Assembly: GCF_958298935.1 (NCBI RefSeq)
Contig: NC_084940.1
Span: 3,254,001 to 3,318,000, forward strand
Length of the DNA stretch: 64,000 nucleotides
From: Phragmites australis
Lineage: Eukaryota; Streptophyta; Magnoliopsida; Poales; Poaceae
Reading direction: 5' to 3'
In this document: positions 1 to 10,375 of the stretch, piece by piece
How positions within the stretch are numbered: position 1 is the stretch's first letter
How the letters are laid out: each line of letters opens with the position of its first letter
Made by a program: the position numbers and the translations under genes
Notes under the pieces: model-generated
Databases searched by the model: none
Told to the model about the DNA's origin: nothing
Seen by the model: the letters and a program-made list of their open reading frames with translations, nothing else

Positions 1-1673
1 TATTATGTGTCAATAAAACTAAGGGAACAAAGAAGAGAAGTGTTTACAACATAAAAGAACAGAAGAATAAATAGAATCAAGTGTGAACATCACGCACCTT
101 CCTTGTCCCATATCTGCAATGGCTTGGTCCTGACCAAATCACAACAGAAAAGTATGAGATATACAAGAAAATGAAGAGTATGAAATTGCATGAGAACATA
201 CAGAAACTAATACGAGATAACCACACTACATACCCGAGACTACAAATAATGGACAGGAATCCAGACTGAAACGTATTCTTGAACATCTTTCTAAGCTTGT
301 ATTACCAACTAAACTGCAAAATAGAGGAACAAAAATCAGAACACCTTCATTATGCAATCCAAAGCCATGTCTGTATCAGTAGGGAACTTAGCACGTAAAC
401 AACTTGCATTTAGAAACATTACAATGTTTACGGTTTCATTCTGCAGATCATGTAGCATTCATTAATATGCCCTTTGGTTAACTTGGAAGATAATATGTCA
501 TATCACAGTATCACACACTCCAACAGCTGAAATAAAACAGCGTAAAGCTAACTGTACCAGATCATATCCTCACTAAGCCATAATAATGATCTTTAGCAGC
601 GGACTTAACGTCAGTTATAGATCATTGTAATTTCGAGACAACTATAGGTAGAATTGTAGAAATGCGTCAGGTAGGAGCAAATTGAGCGATGAAATCACAC
701 AACCAACGTGACTAGCCTCCTAACTCCGACTCTCGCAGGTTGCTACATGGGTATCCAAGAACTATAAAATTGGTATCCAATCGAACAGTTTGCAAGCCCT
801 AGTACCACAGTATTGAGAATCCATGGGGGCTATCAATAACAGTACATAAAAACGGTCTACGTAATCGCTGATTGAACTTATCTCATACTTCCCCTCTGCT
901 CATCCTGTCAACCTTCAATGCAGTGGCGGAGCTTTGCACAGGCCAGAGGGGGCCATGGCCCCTCCAACACTTGGCTCAAGTGTTAAACATCTCAGGGAAA
1001 TTAGAGTGAAGTCATCTACTTCTATGCAGGAGCGAGGTTGGGCATGTGTGTTTAGTTGAACACCCATTTTTTTCATTTTGGAAAATTTGGATTTGATTGG
1101 TTATAGAAGCAGATAAAAGAGATCTATCTCCCAGAACAAATAAGTCTTAGAAAAAAAGAGGAAAATGTGCATCTAGTTAGGGTTTCTTACCAACGAAAGG
1201 GGAAAAACCTATAAGTTAGGCGGAGATGAGCGGGGCATACAACGCTCGGGGGCAGCAGAGACTCTAATTTAATGTGGTTCTATAGATAACAAAATAGATA
1301 ATCATTCCAATGAACTAGTTATACCGTTTTCTTCTAATTTAATGCGAGCCCATATGTAATAGTATATTAAGTCTGAATATGTCTTAGAATACGCTATAGA
1401 CAGACTACATATTAGTAGCTAGCTTTTCTCTTTACTCACATTAACTCTTCTCCACATAAACAAAAATATAACATGGACATCCATATAGTTGATTGTTGGA
1501 GACCCCTTATTAACACATGTAATTATGTAAGTAAAGTCTCTTATTTACGAATAATAACAAGCTTTAGATTTACAAATTATTGTCCAGATTCCAGAAATCA
1601 TAGCATGTCAAATACACAGCTAAAACTTTGCCGTTCCAGGATGCCATAAACAATTAGCTTCGATGCATGAATG
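1..1673. other. Intergenic, no gene recognised
   Basis: No exon-like ORF with plausible splice sites was found. Around 920-1000 there is a 'gtggcggagc'/'gggggccatggcccc' motif typical of degenerate grass transposon ends, and a related 'gggcggagcc' motif recurs at 5774. The stretch just below 1674 is expected to hold the 3' UTR of the minus-strand CYSTM gene. Confidence 0.5.
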
Positions 1674-4669
1674 TCAGAAGCAGCAGCAGCAACAACACTC
1701 GTCCAGGATGCAGCAGCAGCAGAGAGCGGCCAACCTGCAAAATGAAACACGGATCGGTTACGCAATTAAGGTAGGAAGGAACCCTTTTTTTTTTTGCGAC
1801 AAATGAAATGACAATCGCAGCAGTCTTCTCAAATGTTTCACCCGATAAAGCTTGTGAACATAAATAATCAAGACATAGGCCAGTACCAGTATTAACTTAC
1901 TATCAGTAACGTTGTGCATCCAAAACCCAAAACATAACTTGACTAAGGTGTCATCTTTTACCATGTTACGACAAACCTTGCGTCAGCAAATAAGTTTTAA
2001 CGCTTCTTTGGGGGTGTTTGGATAAGGGGATTGCTCTTGGAACTTTCAGGTGTTGGGGAATGGTCTCACGCGCCCCTTCGGATGGTGAGTCGAAGTCCAC
2101 TGGTGGCCGTACACTGACGAATAATGTTGTTGTGTTTCTGGAAGTGCAGGCGAAGCCTCTAGCGGGCCTTCAGACGAAGACCGAAGGTCGACCCGTGACG
2201 CCGGACAACAATGTAGGCGAAGCCTCTGGCGAGCCTTCGAACGAAGACCGAAGATTAACCCGCGACACCGGGTGGCAGCACAGGTGAAGTCTCTGGCGGG
2301 CCTTCAGACGGAGACCGAAGGGTGACTCGGGATCGCATCGCCAAGACTGGTCGAAGGTGCCCCGAAGGCCCGTCTGCGACTGGCCTTATGGGGGCTCGAG
2401 CGAAGACGCAGCGTCCGTCGAAGCCCATGCAGCGATCCAGGGTATAATTGTAAATGCGTAAATGTACTTAATGGTACCAAAATACCCCCGAATATGCCGG
2501 GAATGTGGCAGTTAGGGGGTGATGCTGTAAATTATGGCGTGGAGTGGTTGAGTACGGGTTATAAATAGGCCGGTACTGTAACTGATGTGACCCAATGAAT
2601 GAGAATATATATTTCCCCATAAGCACGTCTCGAGTACCGCTACCTTCGTCTCTCTCTCTCTCTCTCTCAGCCGAAGACTTCTCCTGGTTTGGTGATTTAG
2701 GCCCCAACATCAGGATTTTAATTCACCAAATCCCAAGGCTTGGCGTTATTCTGCATACTTTGCATGGGATGTACACTTTGATTGACTGATTCACAAATTT
2801 GGGGTAAAGGTACACGTATGAAAGAATTTGTTACGAACGTGCTTCAAACAAGCCACCTGCCTGATCTTGGCTGGTAGTTATCTATCTACTCAACTGCTTG
2901 AACATGCGCAAACCAGTGAATGAGTGACATGTGGTGTTTGTAAAAAAATTACATACGTATACCAGCGCTCTTTAGTTTGTCATGGGCTCATGGCCAAAGA
3001 TGACATTAGTTACCATCAGTCCCTTACAAGTGCTTCCATAACATAGCGGGTATTGGCTATGTGTAATGTATTCTAAGCCCTTATCAAATGATGAACCATT
3101 TGGTGGACATAAGTGATTGATGCAAATATGAGAGAGCATCTACCAGTTATATGAGAGTGCTACTGTCAAAGGTGATCTACTGCCTGCATCAGAAAAAAGT
3201 ACACTATGCACAACTCTAGCAGACTTTTATAAATTACTTTGAGTTCAGAGAATAATGGGTAATAGTCCACTAAGCTCAGCAGTTAGCAATACTTATGTGT
3301 GAACAGTGAGACAGTTAATTATGCTAGTGAATACAGTTAACAGGCAAGGGAGCATGAATAAATCAAATGTCACTATGCTTTCATGCTATAATGTGGTGTT
3401 TCCAATAGTTTAGCACTCTCTTTGTTGCTACTATAGGGCCCAGAAGCACAATGGGATTTTACTCGGTGTCAATTAGGTGGGCTGTGGTGAAGCTATCCAT
3501 CATTTCAAATTTTCAATATGGAGATAAATGCACATTAGTACAAGCACACATTATGCCAAGAACATGGCTTTCTTTCGTAAGACCTCCGTACAAACTACAA
3601 ACCAAACCATGCAGCTTTTTTCCAATAGTATATGGAAAACTATCATAACCAGGTTCCACGGTCTACCTTTGTTTCAGATATTGCTAGATTGGATTTTTCT
3701 TTGTAAAAAGAATTACTAAAGACAGCAACATTTACTGAACTTCCTATTACATAAATTTGATCAGCACAAGAGTAATTTTTAGGGAATAAATGGACGGCAA
3801 ATCGCATCAGCACAAGAGTATTAATCCCTGAATAATATAAATGACTATGATTTTCTGTAGGTTTCATATACATCGACAATTTCATTGGGAACCAGCTCAG
3901 CCCCTCTGGGGGGGGGGGGGATCAAAGAGCTTAGTTGAGACCAAACTAAGCATTGCCCGACGGTTTCAACAATCAGCTCCTAAAATTCCCCTACCCATAA
4001 CTACCGTAAGGCCATAACAACCATGAACATAAAGCAGATATTTAACACAACCAAGAACCCTCTGCACCTCAAGCCCAAATAAACTACGAAAATAACAAAG
4101 TAATCCTACTTGACTGCACCCAAGCACTAATAAATAGAGAAAATACACAGGAGGTGATCATGTAAGAGCAAGGTCTGCATTACCATCCTTTGAGGAAGCC
4201 AAGGCAGCAGTCATCCTCGTGGTGGTCGTGACCATGTCCATGATGATGATGGTGGCCGCCGTGCGGTGGCGGGTAGCCGTAGGTCTGCTGCCCCTCGCTG
4301 AAGTAGCCCTGGTACCCTGGAGGGGGCTGCTGCGGCGGCGGGTAGTAAGGTCCCTGCGGCGGAGTTTGGGGAGGCGGGTACTGCCCTCCCGGTGGCGGGT
4401 ACGGCGGCGAGTACCCTGCAAAAACAGATCAAGACGCCGGATCAGATGAGGCGTGAATCTTCGAAACTGCATTCAATCCAGCGAAGATTGCCGTTCTAAA
4501 AAGGCGATGCCTCGATCCGAGCTGACGGGTTAGGCAGGAGGGGATCCGGATCAAACACCAGACCCTAGTAGCCTAGTGAGAGAGATGGGCGAGGAGGAGG
4601 TGGAGGAGACGGAGAGATGGGGGACTTGCCTGGCGGCGGGTAGGACTCCGGGACCTTCTGGTAGCTCAT
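1674..4669 (-). CDS. CYSTM-domain (cysteine-rich transmembrane module) protein
   Basis: Three coding exons on the minus strand: 4669-4630, 4415-4184 and 1734-1674. They join in frame (333 nt, 110 residues). The protein starts MSYQKVPESYPPP, continues with a Pro/Tyr/Gly/Gln-rich stretch and a His-rich segment (about residues 67-80), and ends with DDCCLGFLKGWLAALCCCC followed by an ILDE and poly-Cys tail. That tail is the CYSTM module, a short tail-anchored membrane segment in small stress-associated proteins; family members act at membranes in stress tolerance, often as dimers. Only one phase for intron 1 keeps the Pro-rich frame, and it requires a GC donor (CAG|GCAAGT) instead of GT. Intron 2 is 2.4 kb and holds a solo LTR. 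The long ORFs in other frames at 4158-4472 are shadows of exon 2. Exon structure is read by eye; no transcript was available. Confidence 0.9.
2051..2709 (+). mobile_element. Solo LTR of a retrotransposon, in an intron
   Basis: The element begins TGTTGGGG and ends CCCCAACA, and is flanked on both sides by the 5-bp target duplication TCAGG (2046-2050 and 2710-2714). Inside are a TATA-like 'ttataaatagg' near 2560, a CT microsatellite at 2650-2669, and three copies of a roughly 67-bp GC-rich module starting near 2150, 2217 and 2284. No internal retrotransposon domain follows, so recombination between two LTRs has probably removed the body. It lies antisense to the CYSTM gene. Confidence 0.9.
2150..2350 (+). 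repeat. Three tandem ~67-bp modules inside the LTR
   Basis: Each unit starts with a variant of g(c/t)gaag(c/t)ctct, followed by 'gcgggccttc' and 'gaccgaag'. Unit starts are near 2150, 2217 and 2284. The units are diverged, so they predate this insertion. Confidence 0.7.
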
Positions 4670-5006
4670 GGCGCCGTCGCCTCGCCCTGCCGTGCCGTGC
4701 CTTGCTCCGATCTCTTCTCCTGCCGGTCTGCCTCAACCGGCGTTCGCGTCGCGTGCCTGTTGATGCTGACTCGGCGGAGGCGCAGCGGGTCGCGGCACGA
4801 GACGAGGCCACGGGCGCGGTGGGCTCGCAGATCGTGCACGGCCTGTTTCTGTTACGGGCTCGGCCTCTAGAATGGGCTGGCCTTCGGATCCCTACTTTAT
4901 TCGCGACCCGTTTCCGTGTGGTCTGGGCCTGGTCTCGCGAGGAAGGGAGAGTCTAGACCCATGTCTAACGGGTTATCTAGATGAAGAGAAAACATGGGTG
5001 CGGCCA

Positions 5007-5023
5007 GCTGGAGTAGCTCAGTT

Positions 5024-5056
<33 letters not shown>

Positions 5057-5080
5057 GAGGTTCAAGCCCTCCCTCTAGCG
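5007..5080 (+). tRNA. trnN-GUU: tRNA-Asn (anticodon GUU)
   Basis: 74-nt cloverleaf. The acceptor stem GCTGGAG/CTCTAGC pairs over 7 bp with one G-T, and the discriminator base G is at 5080. The D arm contains TAGCTCAGTTGG (box A), and the anticodon stem TGTGG/CCACA encloses the loop CTGTTAA with GTT at 5041-5043. The T arm contains GGTTCAAGCC (box B). There is no intron and no encoded CCA, as expected for a nuclear gene. A T run at 5085-5090 may serve as the RNA polymerase III terminator. Confidence 0.95.
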
Positions 5081-6564
5081 ATTTATTTTTCGCTTTCGCT
5101 GTTTGTGCTTCCAAAACTGCAGTTTTGCGGTAGTAAACTGAACTTACCAATAACAACATAAACTCAACCTAAAGAACTACCGTCTGATTCAAGCTAACCT
5201 TTTGGCATGGATGACATTGAAGCGAGCTACAACATGCCTCAATTAGACCGTGGTATGAACCGTTCTGCTAGCAAATTACGCTAACTCATACGCATAGCGA
5301 ATTGTGCTCTTGCTTGACCATCGGCTCCGACATAGCGAATTGTGGTTAATCGATGTAAAACCAGAACAACTATTTGTTTAAAGGTGTTTCCAAGGCCAGT
5401 CTAGCATGCACTATTTTCATGCGTTTCATCTATATTTTACACACGTGAGCGTCAAAATTTTGAATCTTTAGTCGCAAAAACAGACTACATACAATTAACC
5501 TACTTTATATGTATAGGGAGCGAGCCCGGGAGCATTTCAGACTTTCAGTTATGTACTTATTACACTGATGTAAGGTCCAATCCAGCAGCTCATGCATTTT
5601 GGTACCCATTGGATACATTTTTGGTCTTGGGTGCAGAAGTAGGAACAATACCAGATAAAGATGGGGTGTTGTCTTTTAGAGACTATGGAGATGAAGATTT
5701 TCGCAAGCATGGGTGGAAGTTTATTTCGTTATGGCTTTGTTCTCCAAGGATTATTTAGTGCCTTGTGGTCAAGGGCGGAGCCAGAATTTAAACATAGGGG
5801 GATAAAATGCCAAGCCGTAATTGAGGAGTTCTCATAAGATATGTGCCGTAGGAATATATTGAGGCTCTAGTATAGCATAAACTATAAGAATTTTGTAAAA
5901 ATATATCTACTGGACCATATATTCGTCCGGATATACGGAATGGGTGCCCCTTACCGTATAATAGTGTTAAGGCTATATAATTGCCTGAATACACCCTGAT
6001 TAGAACAAATAAGCATTCCTAGTTGTGGTCATTCAACGAGTACCGATTACCAATTTTTTGAAACTTAGATACCAAAGCATAGGGATATATGTTTGGTGAT
6101 ACAGAAGAAAACTACACATTAGGTTTTCCCCCCCTTCAAAATAGCATGGAATACAAAACATGAAAAAAAAAAAAGCTTGGGCAGTTAGGCTTCACCTTCA
6201 CGTTATTCAGATATCGGGCTTGATTGGCTGCGGGCTCGGTTCCGAGTAGTAGGGCCCGTGTGCTACCAAACTACTGGCAGATTAGCTGATCCCTTGCCCC
6301 ATGTGTGTTGGCATTTGGCTATGACGTTATAATAATGAATGGCTATATGCATTTTCTATGTAGAGGTTAGAATAAATATATTTCATTACCTAAAAAAAGA
6401 TACATCGAGGAGAAGACTCTAAATTGTAAATTGATGTGCCAATTACATTGACTATACAGAATACATGTGTGCGCAATAAAGAGATGACTGCTGCAATAGT
6501 GCAATACTGCAATATGTGCTATCAGTGTATGCATATGAAATTATGAAGTACTCCGTATGAATTA
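5081..6564. other. Intergenic, no gene recognised
   Basis: AT-rich DNA with no credible exon chain. A transposon-end-like motif ('gggcggagccagaattt') occurs near 5774. The stretch 5540-5760 has a coding-like feel but no open frame I could place. Confidence 0.5.
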
Positions 6565-6705
6565 CAGATAAGAGCCGCCCGGATTAGCCAAGGAGACTGC
6601 CTGTAAACCACACGAAGAACGAGCATGCACAAGGCTAAGCTCAGGCTTACTCCAAGAGGCCACAGGCAAGTCATCCTTGCCTATATCTGGACAGACTCTT
6701 ATCGC
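6565..6705 (-). ncRNA. MIR169: MIR169 hairpin, copy A (variant mature sequence)
   Basis: Read on the minus strand, the 5' arm carries a 21-nt miR169-like sequence (6683-6663) beginning TAGGCAAGGATGACTTGCC. The 3' arm carries the star-like GGCAGTCTCCTTGGCTA (about 6601-6585). The arms pair through the duplex with two bulges, and pairing continues outward through GATAAGAG to about 6565 and 6705; the loop is about 60 nt. Canonical miR169 has C at position 4, and this copy has G, which leaves a mismatch against its own star. miR169 in plants represses NF-YA transcription-factor mRNAs. The locus is a tandem relative of the hairpin at 10.1 kb. Expression cannot be judged from sequence. Confidence 0.85.
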
Positions 6706-6706
6706 C

Positions 6707-6708
<2 letters not shown>

Positions 6709-6752
<44 letters not shown>
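6709..6752. repeat. (CT)22 microsatellite in the MIR169 copy A leader
   Basis: Uninterrupted CT dinucleotides, reading as (GA)n on the transcribed minus strand. They lie between the putative TATA box and the hairpin base. Confidence 0.95.
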
Positions 6753-6755
<3 letters not shown>

Positions 6756-6794
6756 GTGAGGATTGTATGCAAATGCAGTGCATGCCCAATTGGC

Positions 6795-6802
6795 TATTTA
6801 TA
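6795..6802 (-). promoter_or_regulatory. Putative TATA box for MIR169 copy A
   Basis: TATAAATA on the minus strand, about 90 nt upstream of the hairpin base. A CCAATTGG motif lies immediately downstream of it (6787-6794). Copy B has a similarly placed TATAAAT, which supports promoter function. Confidence 0.55.
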
Positions 6803-6805
6803 CTA

Positions 6806-8228
6806 ACAGAAATGAGTCAGGATGAGGACATGGAAGAATCGAAGCTACCAAAGCTTTTTTCTCGACCGAGGACGACCCTAGAAATATGCAGCACCGACCA
6901 TATCCTCCTCCTTTCCCTAGAAATATGCAGATCTATCCGGAATGGATACGTTCCTGTAGACGATTCGGTTATGCACCTTATCACTTGCCGAAACTGGAAA
7001 CCGGGACCGGGAATATATGCCGTCGCGTTCTTGCAACCCGTGCCTGTATATCTCGGCAAAGATCACGTTGACCTTCAAAAGGTTGGATCATTTGTTGACC
7101 TTCCTAAAGTTGTTAGGATAGGTGTGGATTCGATCCGTTGTGTAGCTGTACTAGATAGGGCAAAGAACAATGTTTTTACACCATTCTTGTGGTTTCCATG
7201 GACAAGTGAATGTTGAACTGTCTGACAAATTACTGAATTGTGATATTGCTGAGTGATTGCGTTCCGTCATGTCAATCAAACAACTGCTGTTAATTGTTCA
7301 GTTAGCTAGGCAGATAGCTGGATCGCATATATATTGGCCTATCAAATTTGTCCCTTGTATTCCACTACTTTAACAAAAATTTCTCATGAATCCACATTTC
7401 TACTACGAGGCACTCAAAAAAATATTTTGAACCTCTGAAATAGTGCTTTTGCCTTTCTTGACTACAGAAGGATGTCTAAACAGACGTGCTAGGCTTAAAG
7501 AAAAACAAAAAGAGCAGAGGAAGAAATAAAAGCAGGCTACTGTTCCAAAACCGACAAACGAGGGGAAACCGTGCAGGAGCTGCAAGATGAGCAACTACAG
7601 GACCAGTAATGAGTGGATCTTATCGCCCTATTCTCCAGAATAGTACTTGCACTGCAACTGCAGCAGATCCATTTCTGTTCAAGGAGAAGGCCCGAATAGT
7701 AAATTCAATTTTGTCAACAAGGGATCGATTTCCTTGCAAAAAAAAAAAAAAAAACGGATCGACCAGAGGTAATATTGGATGAAACATGTAGCAACAGTTT
7801 ATTGATCTTTTTTTTTTTAGAATAGTTCCCGGCTACAGAGTCACTACGCTTTTAAATAGATGTTGTTCTAGAAAACATATAGTCAAACTTTTAAAAGTTT
7901 AGCGACTAACATGCACAAGAGAGTATATAGATTATATCGTTCAATTTTTCAGACATTTTGCATTGTCATTTGCTAATGATATCATCACAAAGTTTCTCCA
8001 TACAAAATTACTCTGGTATCGTTACATTTTTTTCACAACATTTTACAAATAAATGGATAGAAGAACAATGTTCCTTTCTGATCCTACAAATTGTGTCACG
8101 ATCGAGAATAATGTGGGGAGAAAAGATTCCCGATCAGAACATAAATTTCAGTTTCCATCGGGTCATAGGTATGTAGTTCAAGCATAGCGTTCATACTTTA
8201 TACACCCAAATTTCTCCTAACTGCATAT
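6806..8228. other. Intergenic between MIR169 copies, no gene recognised
   Basis: Open stretches at 6817-7216 have no recognisable domain. The motif 'ccctagaaatatgcag' occurs twice, near 6882 and 6915. Poly-A and poly-T runs occur near 7740 and 7808. I see no supportable gene. Confidence 0.45.
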
Positions 8229-9555
8229 CAACTGCTGGGATGGAAAGTGGTGCTCATGATCCGTGCTGGACGTATGATTTTGGTGCAGGTAGTGCTAACT
8301 TCGATGTCCGTCTACCATGCCATTGCAATGGACCTACCGGCATGGGTGATCAAAGCAATTGACAAGATCTGTTGTGCTTTTCTTTGGAGAGGGGAAGAAT
8401 GGGCAAATGGTGGTCATTGTTTCATTGCTTGGCCTAATGTGTGCCGGCCGCGGAAGCTTGGAGGCCTTGGCATTCACGATCTCACAACCCTCGGATGGAC
8501 ACTGAGGATGAGATGGCTGTGACTACAGAAAACACCGCCTGACAAGCCATGGGCGACATTCACTATACCGGTCCACGCCAACGTCAAGGCTCTCTTTTTT
8601 GTTGCAATGGTTAGCACGGTGGATAATGGCAGCATTACCTTATACTGGACAGACCGATGGCTTCATGGGCAAGCAATCGCTAATCTCGCCCCTCATCTTT
8701 ATGCTCTTGTCCCAAAACGGCTGGCCAATAGGCACATGGTGCAAGAGGCTGAGCGCTATCTATTGTTGCACTCTCGGAATACCTTGATGTATGGGATTTG
8801 GTGACTGAGTTGGAACTACAACCGGAGGCACAAGATGAACATTGATGGAGATTGTCAGAGTCTAGACAGTATTCGGCTAAATCGGCATACATCGCCCACT
8901 TCAATGGAGCCACTCGCTTTGAACCATGGAAGCACATCTGTAAGTCATGGGCTCCAAGGCGATGTCAGTTCTTCCTTTGGTTGGCTACAAACAACTAGTG
9001 CTGGACAGCAGATCCTTTGGCTCAAAAGGGTCTGCCACATACAAAGTGTTGTCCGTTGTGTGATCAAGCTGACGAGACCATCCAACACATTCTAACCTCA
9101 CGTGCGTTTGCAAGACAGGTTTGGTTCTTCCTGTTTCGGCAGTTCGACCTACTAGACGTCTCACTGCAGTCTGATGATCTTGTCTTCTGTGATTGGTGGG
9201 TGAGGACAAGCAACACGATGGCCAAACCATTGAAGTGTGGTTTAGATTCTCTAGTGATTCTTGGGGCTTGGCTGATTTGGAAACACTATAATGATTGTGT
9301 GTTCAACCATGTGACACCAAGCATTCAAAGGGAGTTTGGTCAGAGATGAGGCCCGACTATGGTGTGATGCAGGGGCTATCACAGCTTGCTGTGGGTTGAG
9401 CATAGTGCTTATTGTTGTCTATGCAGTCGTTTTTGCTATCCCGTGGCGCATATGTAACATTTTTTTTTTGGTGTTTTGTTTGTGTGTGTATTGTATTTGA
9501 ACTCTTCTTTCTTAATGTAATGACGTATAACTCTCCTACGTGTTTCAAAAAAAAA
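8229..9555 (+). mobile_element. 5'-truncated, dead LINE (reverse transcriptase C-terminus and zf-RVT)
   Basis: Translated fragments in shifting frames match the end of plant non-LTR retrotransposon ORF2. First comes a post-catalytic reverse transcriptase stretch (RAGRMILVQVVLTSMSVYH, then CCAFLWRG and RKLGGLGIHDL). Next is a degenerate middle, and then the zf-RVT zinc-binding region (CCPLCDQADETIQHIL, FARQVW, LGAWLIWK). Stops and frameshifts occur near 8520, 8803 and 8998. The element ends in an A run at 9547-9555. The 5' part is missing and I found no convincing target-site duplication, so it is an old non-functional insertion. Confidence 0.85.
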
Positions 9556-9559
9556 TCTC

Positions 9560-10070
9560 TAGACAAAGAGGTAATCTTCCAAATAATTTCCTTGTTAACT
9601 AGGAACAACCAACATTAATAATTGCATAACCACCTATCTAGCTTGACTCTGCCTGCAGCTGAAGGAAATGAATAGGATCAGGGCAAATAATTGCCGTGAG
9701 CTCATGACTTGGTCTATCCATCTCCCTCCTTTTCGTGTTCCTTGTTCACTTCGGTGTCCTTCAACAAGAGCCCCTGTCCCTTGCTTCGGAATTCGGACGA
9801 TTGAAAGCAGTACACTACTGCATTTCGTCAGGTCCATCCGTCCATGCATACTTGGTCCAAGAGTACGCATGCTTCTGCTGCACACACCAAGCAAAGCAAA
9901 ATTATCGAGTTACATGCTGGAAAGAAGCAAGACGAACAATGTGTCAAGTGCTATGTAGCCATTGATCTGTCACAGTTTGCAAAGCCATTTACACAACTGA
10001 ACATGCATTGAAGATATATATTTTTCGGCGAGTATGAGTGCAACAACTGATTAACTGAAGAAGAGATGAG
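9560..10070. other. Intergenic, no gene recognised
   Basis: It includes sequence just 3' of MIR169 copy B on the minus strand, which may belong to the primary transcript. No protein domain is seen in any frame. Confidence 0.45.
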
Positions 10071-10074
10071 GCTG

Positions 10075-10226
10075 GCATGAAGGATGAAAGCCCCTCGGGC
10101 TAGCCAAGGAGACTGCCTGCGAGACCACACGCAGCAGAACACAGCCGTTCATGCACACGAAGCCTCCTGCAGGAGGCCACAGGCAAGTCATCCTTGGCTA
10201 CCAGAGCGGAGCTCTCATCGCCATGC
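10075..10226 (-). ncRNA. MIR169: MIR169 hairpin, copy B (canonical mature sequence)
   Basis: On the minus strand the 5' arm (10200-10180) carries 21 nt beginning TAGCCAAGGATGACTTGCC, identical as I recall it to the grass miR169h/i-type mature sequence. The 3' arm carries the star GGCAGTCTCCTTGGCTAGC (10117-10099). Pairing extends outward through GATGA(A/G)AG to GCATG at both bases. The product should guide cleavage of NF-YA mRNAs in drought, nutrient and flowering responses. It shares arm, flank and promoter layout with copy A 3.5 kb away, so the two arose by local duplication. Confidence 0.92.
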
Positions 10227-10348
10227 GAGGCCTCCTCTCCTGCTCTGCTGCTTCACTGCCACTGTTACTACCACACCTCCCTAGCTCACACACCTACACT
10301 TTCCTGATTTGGGTTGGCCGATGGTTTGAACGCCACCTCGCCGCCTCC

Positions 10349-10355
10349 ATTTATA
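10349..10355 (-). promoter_or_regulatory. Putative TATA box for MIR169 copy B
   Basis: TATAAAT on the minus strand, about 125 nt upstream of the hairpin base. This would place transcription initiation near 10320. It matches the arrangement at copy A. Confidence 0.6.
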
Positions 10356-10375
10356 GCAGGCGCAGATCAAGTTGA

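Noticed and set aside
4158..4472. 104-residue Arg-rich minus-strand ORF
   Set aside because: It is the wrong frame of CYSTM exon 2; the Pro/His/Cys-rich frame joins exons 1 and 3 and ends in a recognisable CYSTM tail.
6677..7216. 179-residue plus-strand ORF starting in MIR169 copy A
   Set aside because: It opens through the hairpin arm and the CT repeat (poly-SL), and the downstream part has no recognisable domain.
8229..9555. Functional reverse transcriptase gene
   Set aside because: The catalytic reverse transcriptase core and endonuclease are missing, and stops and frameshifts interrupt the remainder.
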